A stretch of DNA of 37,698 nucleotides, taken from NCBI GenBank assembly GCA_964655775.1, contig CAZZNQ010000035.1, forward strand, positions 1 through 37,698, read 5' to 3'. Positions within the stretch are counted from its first letter, which is position 1; every line of letters starts with the position of its first letter. The notes under the pieces are model-generated. The model saw only the letters and a list, made by a program, of their open reading frames with translations. It was not told where the DNA came from and searched no databases. Positions 20,316 through 27,479 of the stretch are shown here, one piece after another. Source of the stretch: CAZZNQ01 sp964655775. Lineage in GTDB: Bacteria; Planctomycetota; Brocadiia; SM23-32. Position numbers and translations under genes: made by a program.

Positions 20316-20344
20316 TTGCCCGAAGCAGGCACCCCTTGTACACT
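20316..20344 (+). promoter_or_regulatory. Promoter candidate for the PIG-L gene
   Basis: TTGCCC (20316-20321), a 17-base spacer and TACACT (20339-20344) lie in the 193-base divergent region between the GH2-like and PIG-L genes, with a leader of about 42 bases. Partial consensus match. Confidence 0.4.
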
Positions 20345-20392
20345 CGCTACCCACAGTGCCCGAAACACGACAGACACAAGGAGGATCGCGCG

Positions 20393-21196
20393 ATGCGGCT
20401 GATGTTCATTGGCGCACATCCCGATGACGGCGACGGGCGCGCGGGCGGCCTGGCCGCCCGCTACGTGGAACTCGGTGGAGAGGCCCTGTTCGTCTCCACG
20501 ACGAACGGAAACGCCGGCCACCACGAGATGCGGCCGGACCAACTCGCCCGGCGGCGCAAATCGGAGGCCGCCAACGCCGCCAAGGTCATCGGCGCCGATT
20601 ACGTGGTGCTGGACCACGACGACGGCAAGCTCAAGCCGACGGTCGAGATCCGCGAGGAACTGATCGGCATGATCCGCGAGTTCCGCCCCGACCTGCTGCT
20701 GCAGCTACGGCCGGTGGACTACCACCCCGATCACCGCGCCGCCGGAGAGCTGGTCATGGACGCCAGCTACATGCTCACCGTGCCCTTGATCCGGCCGGAC
20801 GTGCCGCTGATGCGGCAGATGCCGGTGATCGCCTATGTTCACGACCGGTTCCGCAAGCCGCTGCCGTTCGAGCCGGACGTGGTGGTGGACGTGGACGATT
20901 ACTTCGAGAGGAAAGTGTGCATGCTCGCCAACCACGGCTCCCAGTTCTTCGAGTGGATCCCGTACAACGGCCGCTACCTGGACGAGGTGCCCGAGGGCGA
21001 AGAGGAGCGCATGGAGTGGATGGCCGAACGCTGTCGACGGCGGTTTCGCCCGGTGGCGGAGACATACCGCGGGAAGCTGATCGAGCGGTACGGCGAAGAG
21101 CGCGGTTCGGGCGTCGAGTTCGCGGAGGCCTTCGAGATAAGCGAATACGGCCGGCAGCCGGACGAGGCGCTACTGGACGAGCTGTTCCCGCTCTGA
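20393..21196 (+). CDS. PIG-L / LmbE-family N-deacetylase
   Basis: ATG 20393 follows AAGGAGG. The 267-residue protein is a stand-alone PIG-L enzyme, a zinc hydrolase group that removes acetyl groups, often from GlcNAc-containing compounds. Zinc-site blocks are AHPDDGDGRAGGLA (8-21), with His9 and Asp11-Asp12 followed by Gly rather than the usual Glu, and YHPDHRAAG (110-118) with His111 and His114. There is no signal peptide, so it acts in the cytosol. It is divergent from the GH2-like gene and convergent (8-base gap) with the glucuronokinase-like gene. The sugar-related context fits glycan breakdown, but the true substrate cannot be read from sequence. Confidence 0.85.
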   Translation: MRLMFIGAHPDDGDGRAGGLAARYVELGGEALFVSTTNGNAGHHEMRPDQLARRRKSEAANAAKVIGADYVVLDHDDGKLKPTVEIREELIGMIREFRPDLLLQLRPVDYHPDHRAAGELVMDASYMLTVPLIRPDVPLMRQMPVIAYVHDRFRKPLPFEPDVVVDVDDYFERKVCMLANHGSQFFEWIPYNGRYLDEVPEGEEERMEWMAERCRRRFRPVAETYRGKLIERYGEERGSGVEFAEAFEISEYGRQPDEALLDELFPL

Positions 21197-21204
21197 GCGG
21201 CTCG

Positions 21205-22221
21205 TCAACCGGTTGAGTTCGAGTTCGGCGCCACGTGCGGCAGGATGAACTCGTAGCCGCCGTTCACCATCACCTCGCGCAGCTTCTCGAGCATCTCGCG
21301 GCCCCTGAACGTGCCCACCACGGCCCCGCCGGAGCCGCAGAACTTGCAGGAGGCGCCCGTCGAGCGGGCGGCCCGGATCATCGCCAGATCGTCCTCGCGG
21401 ATCGGGAACACGCTCGCACGCAGGTCGAAGTTGCGGTCGACGACCTCGGCAAGCCCGTCGTGGTCGCCCTTCTCCAGGCACTCGCGGGCCGCATCGGTCA
21501 GGGCGGCGATCCGACTGATGGTGTCGACGACCTTCCTGTCGCCCAGGTCGTAGAGTTCGCGCACGCGAATGTGTGCGCGGCTGCTCTCTTCACCCAGGTC
21601 CCGGCGGTAGGCAACGTAGACCGGCGGCAGCATTGCGGGATCCAGCGGCTCGTAGCGACCGTATCCGTGCTCGTCCATGTAAGCCTTGTCGAAATCCATC
21701 TGCACCAGGCCGCCGTATGCCTGCACCACGCGGTCCTGAAGGCCGGCCGTCAGCCCGAGTTCCTCCGTCTCGACGGAAAGCACCACTGCGGGCAGGACGT
21801 GATCGGGGATACCCACTTCGTAGAACTGCATCAGCGCGCGCATCGCGGCCGTGATGATGGCACTGGACCCGCCCAGCCCCACCTGCCGCGGCACGTTCGT
21901 GTAGTAGCGCATGGTGAAGTTGCGCTCGGGCAGTTCCAGGCCGTGCTCCTGGCAATAGCGGAAGAACTTCTTGGCAGTCGCCTTGAGCAGGCGTATGCCT
22001 CCGTAATAGCCGGTGCGCTCGACGTTCGCCACCAGTTCGGCCAGGCTGTCGAAGATGCTGCTGTCCTGGATGTTCGGCCGGAGCTCCAGCTCGGGGCTCT
22101 CGTAGAGGATCACCTCCGCGTAGAAGTCGCCGAAAGTGAAGGCCAGAGTCTTGCCGTGGTAGCCGTCCGAAGGGTTGCCGACGAAACCCGCCCTTGCGTA
22201 TGCGCGTTGCCTGACGATCAT
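21205..22221 (-). CDS. GHMP sugar kinase resembling plant glucuronokinase
   Basis: The 338-residue GHMP-family kinase has ARAGFVGNPSDGYHGKTLA (9-27, motif 1), VPRQVGLGGSSAIITA (110-125, the ATP-binding glycine/serine loop), and GLTAGLQDRVVQAYGG (156-171), where Asp163 is the likely base. A late CGSGGAVVG is motif 3. From memory, the LQDR...YGGLV.MDF block and the NFDLR segment match plant glucuronokinase (glucuronate to glucuronate 1-phosphate) better than galactokinase, mevalonate kinase or HddA-type heptose kinases. It is the last gene of the mntP / DUF2400 / kinase series, 94 bases after the DUF2400 gene. Kinase family is firm; substrate is inference. Confidence 0.82.
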   Translation of the reverse strand: MIVRQRAYARAGFVGNPSDGYHGKTLAFTFGDFYAEVILYESPELELRPNIQDSSIFDSLAELVANVERTGYYGGIRLLKATAKKFFRYCQEHGLELPERNFTMRYYTNVPRQVGLGGSSAIITAAMRALMQFYEVGIPDHVLPAVVLSVETEELGLTAGLQDRVVQAYGGLVQMDFDKAYMDEHGYGRYEPLDPAMLPPVYVAYRRDLGEESSRAHIRVRELYDLGDRKVVDTISRIAALTDAARECLEKGDHDGLAEVVDRNFDLRASVFPIREDDLAMIRAARSTGASCKFCGSGGAVVGTFRGREMLEKLREVMVNGGYEFILPHVAPNSNSTG

Positions 22222-22315
22222 CTCCGCCTGTCCTCTCGCGTTACTTCCCCTTCGAGTAACCGTCCCGTTGACTACAGATTATGGCCGCTGCGGAGAGCGG
22301 GAATCAAGCGGGCTC

Positions 22316-23110
22316 TCAATCGCCACCTGGCCTCAGCAACTGGTCCAGCAGGGGATCGTCCGACGCGGAGGCGTGCATCAGGGCGAAATCGTAGCGAACC
22401 GGATCCTCGGGCCGCAGCCTGCGAAGGGCCTCCGTGATCTCGAGCACAGCGCCCAGCCCGCAGGTCCTCCGGTCGGTGAATCCCATGCCGCTCCACAGGC
22501 GCCAGGTGTGGGTGTCCAACGGCACCAGCAGGCGCGACGGTGAGACTCGGCTCCAGCCGCCGGGGTCCACGTCGTCGGAGCGCACCATCCACCGCAGGTA
22601 GAGGTGCCAGCGCTTGCACGCGCTTCGTTTGCACGGATCGGCCAGAAGATGGGCAGGGCCGAACCCGCGCCGCAGCATCTCGCCGGCCATGCCCTGCAGC
22701 CCGGGAAGCACGGTGGGCACGTCGGGATCGTCGTAGCTCAGGAAGCATGCCTGGATCGAACCGTGTTTCTCCAACACATCCTTTATGGCCCAGAGCAGAC
22801 GCCAGAAGCGGTCGGCGTTCGCAACGCGGTGGACGAAACCCTCGGCCGTTTGCCGCAAAAACTGAGGGGGCGCTTGCCGTATGAACTCGGCCGGATGCGG
22901 GTCCAACCGGCCCAATGCGTCGGCAACCGACCTCATTATCTGCTTCAGTGTGCCGTAGGCCAGCGACGCGGCCACCAGCCCCGCCACCTCGCGGTCAGCC
23001 TGTTCGTCATAGCGGTATAGCAACGATACCGGATCGGACATCGCACGGCTGCGCCGGTTGAAGGTGCGGTGGATTTCCTCCAACACGCTCAGCGTCTTCT
23101 CGTCGTCCAT
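22316..23110 (-). CDS. DUF2400 (TIGR02757) family protein
   Basis: ATG 23110 follows GAGGGG and lies 10 bases after the mntP stop; the longer frame would overlap mntP. The 264-residue protein shows the family's marks: DPVSLLYRYDEQADREVAGLVAASLAYG near the start, a central FGPAHLLADP.KRSACKRWHLYLRWMVR block, and VPLDTHTWRL late in the chain. The last two resemble the helical, metal- or DNA-facing region of HhH-GPD glycosylase relatives, but no activity has been established for DUF2400 that I know of. No signal peptide or membrane segment. Probably co-transcribed with mntP; the link may be fortuitous. Confidence 0.82.
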   Translation of the reverse strand: MDDEKTLSVLEEIHRTFNRRSRAMSDPVSLLYRYDEQADREVAGLVAASLAYGTLKQIMRSVADALGRLDPHPAEFIRQAPPQFLRQTAEGFVHRVANADRFWRLLWAIKDVLEKHGSIQACFLSYDDPDVPTVLPGLQGMAGEMLRRGFGPAHLLADPCKRSACKRWHLYLRWMVRSDDVDPGGWSRVSPSRLLVPLDTHTWRLWSGMGFTDRRTCGLGAVLEITEALRRLRPEDPVRYDFALMHASASDDPLLDQLLRPGGD

Positions 23111-23120
23111 GGCCCGCCCC

Positions 23121-23687
23121 TCAGCCCGCTCCCCAGAGATGCTGACCCAGTATGCGCGCCCCGATCGCACAGAGCAGCAGCCCCCCCAGCACCTCGGCGT
23201 AGCGGCCTACCTTCCGCCCGATGCGATCGCCTATATGAATGCCGGCCGCACACATGACGCCCGTGACCATACCTATAACCAGCGCCGCCCCCCACACGCC
23301 CTCGTGCAGGATAGCCAAGCTGAGGCCCACAGCCAGCGCGTCGATGCTGGTCGCCACCGACAGCACCAGCAACCGCACCCCCGTGCTGGGTGCGCGCGGC
23401 TCACCGGTCTCGAAGCCCAACACCGCGTCCAGCAGCATCTTCCCCCCGATGAACATCAGCAGCCCAAACGCCACCCAGTGATCCACCCCGCCGATGAAGT
23501 CCTGCAGGCCCGTGCCCGCAAACCACCCCACAACCGGCATCAGCGCCTGGAATGCGCCGAAGTAAAGGGCCACGCGCAAAGTGTGCCCGGCGCTGACCCT
23601 GGTGAGGGCCACGCCCTCCGCAACGGACACGGCGAACGCGTCCATGGCGAGGCCGACGGCGATGAACACTATGGCGAGGAGGCTCAT
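23121..23687 (-). CDS. mntP: Manganese efflux pump MntP
   Basis: The 188-residue, very hydrophobic protein has six predicted membrane helices, the usual MntP size. It shows the two duplicated Asp motifs: GLAMDAFAVSVAEG early (about 11-24) and ATSIDALAVGLSLA after the middle, the acidic residues used for Mn2+ export. ATG 23687 was chosen because the protein begins MSLLAIVFIAVGL as in the family; upstream codons read as non-coding. The ribosome site is poor. A good promoter lies only about 25 bases upstream, too close to house a yybP-ykoY manganese riboswitch, so any metal control must be by another route. Confidence 0.92.
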   Translation of the reverse strand: MSLLAIVFIAVGLAMDAFAVSVAEGVALTRVSAGHTLRVALYFGAFQALMPVVGWFAGTGLQDFIGGVDHWVAFGLLMFIGGKMLLDAVLGFETGEPRAPSTGVRLLVLSVATSIDALAVGLSLAILHEGVWGAALVIGMVTGVMCAAGIHIGDRIGRKVGRYAEVLGGLLLCAIGARILGQHLWGAG

Positions 23688-23718
23688 GGGGCGGTCCGCG
23701 GCAGCATGGGAAACAACC

Positions 23719-23747
23719 ATCATAGACCGCGTGCACGGCCGTGTAAA
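23719..23747 (-). promoter_or_regulatory. Promoter candidate for the mntP operon
   Basis: On the minus strand TTTACA (23747-23742), a 17-base spacer and TATGAT (23724-23719) match five of six positions each. The predicted start is about 25 bases before mntP. Confidence 0.6.
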
Positions 23748-23875
23748 GCCGATGCCGGTGCCTTGAAATGCAGCAACCAAAAGTGGCAGGATACGGCAAG
23801 GGCGACTCGCGGCGACTGTGCCGTCACGCTCGCCGACGCGCTGCCCGAATCATACCATCTCTACGGAGAATGACC

Positions 23876-24418
23876 ATGCAGCATCGTGTACAGTCACTCC
23901 TGTTACTCCTGGCGGTATCGATGGCTGTCGCCCAGGGATCGGTGACCACTTTGTTCGCAACGCACGTACCTCTCCTGGACCCGCAGAAGGGCCTGGTCGT
24001 CCGCAAGGTCGTCTTCTCCTCGCGCTACTCCCAGCCGGAGGCAACCGTCGGGGCAGTTGCCTGGCCGTACAGGGTGAACGCCGGGCCCGGCGAGCCACAG
24101 GGAGCCAACATCAATCTCGCAAGCCTCTGCGACGTCCGCCTCGAGCTGGACAAACTGGTCGGCCCGGAGCCGGCGGTCACGCTGGATATCTCCGCGATGA
24201 AGCCGCTCCCGAAGCCAATCGAAAAGGCCTTTCAGGAATGCAGCAAGGCCAAGCTCGTGCAGGCGGTGGTGGAATGCACGGAGCGCAATCTGGAGATGTG
24301 CGGCATCCATAACTGCCGACTCAACGTGCGGGGATTGGACCAGCATCCCGAGCTTTCCGACCTGGTTCTGCCGAAACTGCTGGCCGCCGGCAGTAAAAAG
24401 ACCGGAGATTCCCGATAG
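23876..24418 (+). CDS. Small exported protein of unknown function
   Basis: I chose the second of two close ATGs (23876), since GGAG at 23865-23868 is 7 bases from it but only 1 base from ATG 23870. The 180-residue product has a signal peptide (about 1-21, core SLLLLLAVSMAVAQG). The mature part has a beta-like N-terminal half (LVVRKVVFSSRYSQPEATVG) and four cysteines close together in ECSKAKLVQAVVECTERN...MCGIHNC (about 120-148) that could form disulfides. I recognise no family. It lies 34 bases before the NagB-LmbE gene on the same strand, so the two may share a transcript. The alternative upstream start would hide the signal peptide. Confidence 0.65.
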   Translation: MQHRVQSLLLLLAVSMAVAQGSVTTLFATHVPLLDPQKGLVVRKVVFSSRYSQPEATVGAVAWPYRVNAGPGEPQGANINLASLCDVRLELDKLVGPEPAVTLDISAMKPLPKPIEKAFQECSKAKLVQAVVECTERNLEMCGIHNCRLNVRGLDQHPELSDLVLPKLLAAGSKKTGDSR

Positions 24419-24452
24419 ACCGCGCCGTATCGCCCGAGGGGAGCTGCCGACC

Positions 24453-26795
24453 ATGAGTGAAGAGACGCTTACACCCGTCGAGACTGCCGCACTGGCAGCG
24501 TCGCCGTTTGGGGGGTTGTATCCGCCGACCGAGAAGATGACGACGATCACCGTCGACAACTTCCCCGCCCTCGGAAAGCTCGCCGCGATGCGCTTCCTGG
24601 AATGGGTCCAACAGAACCCGGAGGGCGTGGTCAGCCTGCCTACGGGCAAGACGCCCGAGCATTTCATCCGATGGGTCACGCATCTCCTGTCCGGCTGGGA
24701 CAAGGCCGACGTGCAGCGGGAACTGCGTGAAGCCGGCATCGAGCCAAGCGTGAAGCCGCGCCTGGACGGGTTGCGATTCGTGCAGATCGATGAGTTCTAC
24801 CCCATCGACCCGAACCAGGCGAACAGCTTCTACTCCTACGTAAACCGTTTCTACATCGACGGCTTCGGTCTGGACCCGGGACGCGCCCTGCTCATCAACT
24901 GCGCCGAGATCGGGCTCCGGCCCGGCCAGACGCTTGAATCGCTCTGGCCGGACAGCGTGGTGGACCTGTCGCTGCGTCACCGGGCGCCACAGACGGCCCT
25001 GGAGCAGCGACAGAAGGACGCTATCGCGCGCATCGACCAGTGGTGCCAGGACTACGAGGACCGGGTTCGCGCACTCGGAGGCATTGGTTTCTTCCTCGGC
25101 GGCATCGGGCCGGACGGCCACGTGGGTTTCAACGTGCGCGGGTCCGACCACCACTCCACCACCCGGCTCACCCACACCAACTACGAGACGCAGGCGGCGG
25201 CGGCCGGCGATCTGGGCGGCATCGAGAACAGCCGCAAGCGACTGGTCATCACCATCGGCCTGGGCACCATGACCTACAATCCGGAGTGCACGGCCGTGAT
25301 CATCGCGGCCGGCGAGACCAAGGCGAACGTGGTGGCCGAGGCCGTGCAGAATCAGCCCGAAGTGCTCTGGCCCGCAACCGCTTTGCACAAGCTGCCGAAC
25401 TCGCGGATGTACGTGACCGCCGGAGCGGCGAAGAAGCTGTCCGAGCGCCAGCTCGTCCGACTGGGCACAATGCCGGAGCTCTCCGAGGAAGAGGTTGAGC
25501 GGATTCTCATCGACCTGGCCGTCGCCAAGGGCAGCAGGCTGGTGGATCTGACGGCGGAGGATGCGGAGACCGACCCGTTTGCGTCCCTGCTGGTGCGCAA
25601 GACGAAAGTATCGCTGCCGGAGCTGGCCCGGCGAGTGCGGGACTCCCTGATCGCCAAGGTCGAGGAAGGCTCGCGGATGGTATCGGACACGCGCTTCTTC
25701 CACACCGAGCCCCACCACGACGATCTGATGCTCGGCTGCCTGGCCTACATCGTCCGGCACACCCGCGATCCAAGTAACACGCACAGTTTCCTCACGCTCA
25801 CCAGCGGCTTCACCGCCGTGGCCAACCATTTCATGCTGCGGGAGCTCGAACGCCTGCAGCGGTTCATGGCCACGCCCACCTACGTCGAGCTGGCCGAAGA
25901 GGGCTACTTCGACCCCGAGAACGACACCGCTCGGAGCCGTGACGTGTGGCAGTGTCTGGACGGCGTGGCCGCGAACGATGCCGCCATGAAACAAGAAGGC
26001 GCGGCACGCAGGCTCCTGAGCGACCTGATCGCCGTCCACGACGAGCGGGACCCCGCCGGGCTGCTGAGTCTGATCGCCGAGCTGATGGACTACTTCGCAT
26101 CGCAGTATCCCGGCAAGAAAGACCCTCGGGAGATTCAGCGGCTCAAGGGCATGCGGCGCGAATGGGAGGCCGAGTGCCTGTGGGGCTATCTGGGGGCGAG
26201 GCGCTCGCAGGTGGTGCCGCTCCGGCTGGGGTTCTACACGGGGGACGTCTTCACCGAAGAGCCTACGGCGGAGCGTGACGTGCCGCCCGTGCTGGACGCG
26301 CTCAGACGCATGCGGCCGGACGTGGTCTCCCTCGCGATAGACCCGGAAGCCAGCGGTCCGGATACGCACTACAAGGTGCTCCAGGCCATCACCGCGTCCC
26401 TGAAGCAGTACGAGGAAGAAACCGGGCGGTCGGACTGCCGCGTGCTCGGTTACCGGAACGTCTGGTACCGCTTCCATCCCGGCGAAGCCAACGTCTACGT
26501 CCCGATTTCGCTGAACATGTTCGCCATCATGGACAGCGCGTTCATGGAAACGTTCGCCTCGCAAAAGGACGCATCCTTCCCCAGCCACGAACACGATGGC
26601 CCGTTCTCCGAGCTGGCGCAGAAGATCCAGGTGGAGCAGTACCAGGCGGTAAAGACCTGCCTGGGCCGCCAGTGGTTCCACGAACACCCCAGCGCGCTGA
26701 TACGGGCCACGCGAGGGCTCGGTTTCCTGAAGGCGATGACGCTGCAGGAGCTGTACGACTACAGCCGATCCATCCGCCAGTCGGCCGGGACTTGA
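24453..26795 (+). CDS. NagB-type glucosamine-6-phosphate deaminase fused to LmbE/PIG-L domain
   Basis: ATG 24453 follows GAGGGGAG. The 780-residue chain joins two enzyme folds. Residues about 30-340 are NagB-like: SLPTGKTP (61-68, sugar phosphate), QIDEFYPI (111-118), and GGIGPDGHVGFN (216-227) with the catalytic Asp221 and His223. The Glu that follows in E. coli NagB (FNEP) is Val here (FNVRG). Residues about 415-770 are LmbE/PIG-L-like, opening TEPHHDDLMLG (418-428) in place of AHPDDE, with a later GPDTHYKVLQA (about 632-642) where HPDH would lie. NagB converts glucosamine-6-phosphate to fructose-6-phosphate and ammonia; PIG-L enzymes remove N-acetyl groups. The pair suggests two consecutive amino-sugar steps on one chain. 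Relatives of this length are, as I recall, known from Bacteroidota and planctomycetes. Confidence 0.85.
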   Translation: MSEETLTPVETAALAASPFGGLYPPTEKMTTITVDNFPALGKLAAMRFLEWVQQNPEGVVSLPTGKTPEHFIRWVTHLLSGWDKADVQRELREAGIEPSVKPRLDGLRFVQIDEFYPIDPNQANSFYSYVNRFYIDGFGLDPGRALLINCAEIGLRPGQTLESLWPDSVVDLSLRHRAPQTALEQRQKDAIARIDQWCQDYEDRVRALGGIGFFLGGIGPDGHVGFNVRGSDHHSTTRLTHTNYETQAAAAGDLGGIENSRKRLVITIGLGTMTYNPECTAVIIAAGETKANVVAEAVQNQPEVLWPATALHKLPNSRMYVTAGAAKKLSERQLVRLGTMPELSEEEVERILIDLAVAKGSRLVDLTAEDAETDPFASLLVRKTKVSLPELARRVRDSLIAKVEEGSRMVSDTRFFHTEPHHDDLMLGCLAYIVRHTRDPSNTHSFLTLTSGFTAVANHFMLRELERLQRFMATPTYVELAEEGYFDPENDTARSRDVWQCLDGVAANDAAMKQEGAARRLLSDLIAVHDERDPAGLLSLIAELMDYFASQYPGKKDPREIQRLKGMRREWEAECLWGYLGARRSQVVPLRLGFYTGDVFTEEPTAERDVPPVLDALRRMRPDVVSLAIDPEASGPDTHYKVLQAITASLKQYEEETGRSDCRVLGYRNVWYRFHPGEANVYVPISLNMFAIMDSAFMETFASQKDASFPSHEHDGPFSELAQKIQVEQYQAVKTCLGRQWFHEHPSALIRATRGLGFLKAMTLQELYDYSRSIRQSAGT

Positions 26796-26825
26796 GGAAC
26801 AGCGGCGTGAGAGCGGCTTTCTTGC

Positions 26826-26855
26826 TTGACAACGCGCGGTCCCGGACCAAAGAAT
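26826..26855 (+). promoter_or_regulatory. Promoter candidate before the PEBP-like gene
   Basis: A perfect TTGACA (26826-26831), an 18-base spacer and AAGAAT (26850-26855) precede the gene, giving a leader of about 35 bases. The -10 match is four of six. Confidence 0.4.
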
Positions 26856-26896
26856 AGCGTATCCGGAACCGAGCGTCTCCTGTGGAGGTGGGCATC

Positions 26897-27475
26897 ATGC
26901 GCTGGGTATGGGTGATCGTAGTGGTCGTCGTTGTCGGTATCGCCTTCTTCCTTTTCACCCGGAAAGCCGAGCCGCCGGCAGCACCGGATGCATCGGCGGG
27001 GCCGGGATTCCGGCTGACCAGCCCGGCGTTCGCTGAGGGCGAGGCAATACCGGCTCGTTACACGTGCAACGGCCGGAACGTGTCGCCGCCGCTGAGCTGG
27101 GAGAACCCCCCGGAGGGCACGGTCTCCTTCGCGCTGCTGGTCGACGACCCGGACGCGCCGGGACTGGGTGCCTTCATCCACTGGATGATCGCCGACCTGT
27201 CGGCCGGCCTGCGCGAGCTCCCCGAGGACGTGCCCCAGGGCGCGAACATCTCGTCGCCCGTTGCCGCCACCCAGGGGGACAACGGGTTCGACGAAGCCGG
27301 ATACGGTGGGCCATGTCCGCCGCCGGGCGACGAAGCGCACGGGTACGTCTTCACGCTCTACGCCCTGGATACGACGCTCGACATCCCCGGCCCGTTCACG
27401 AGGCAGCAATTCCGCGCGGCGATGCGCGGCCACGTGCTGGGCACGGCCAAGCTAACCGGCACGTACGCCCGCTGA
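26897..27475 (+). CDS. Membrane-anchored YbhB/YbcL (PEBP) family protein
   Basis: ATG 26897 follows TGGAGG. The 192-residue protein begins with one hydrophobic helix (MRWVWVIVVVVVVGIAFFLF, 1-20), either an anchor or an uncleaved signal, then a Pro/Ala linker. The PEBP domain starts near residue 36 (FRLTSPAFAEGEAIPARYTCNG). Family marks are NVSPPLSW, the DDPDAPGLGAFIHWMI ligand-pocket block, and a GPCPPPGDEAHGY block with FTLYALD. Bacterial members are called Raf-kinase-inhibitor-like by fold only; their role is not settled, and phospholipid-like or small anionic ligand binding is likely. It is convergent with the GH38-like gene (4-base gap). Confidence 0.9.
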   Translation: MRWVWVIVVVVVVGIAFFLFTRKAEPPAAPDASAGPGFRLTSPAFAEGEAIPARYTCNGRNVSPPLSWENPPEGTVSFALLVDDPDAPGLGAFIHWMIADLSAGLRELPEDVPQGANISSPVAATQGDNGFDEAGYGGPCPPPGDEAHGYVFTLYALDTTLDIPGPFTRQQFRAAMRGHVLGTAKLTGTYAR

Positions 27476-27479
27476 GCGC

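Noticed and set aside
21205..22221. Assignment as mevalonate kinase or galactokinase
   Set aside because: Motif 2 and the LQDR block fit glucuronokinase or heptose-type kinases better, and no isoprenoid or galactose genes are nearby.
23688..23741. Possible manganese (yybP-ykoY) riboswitch before mntP
   Set aside because: The likely transcript leader is only about 25 bases, far too short, and no conserved core was seen.
24321..26687. Open minus-strand frame of 788 codons opposite the NagB-LmbE gene
   Set aside because: Antisense shadow of a well-supported gene with its own ribosome site and motifs.
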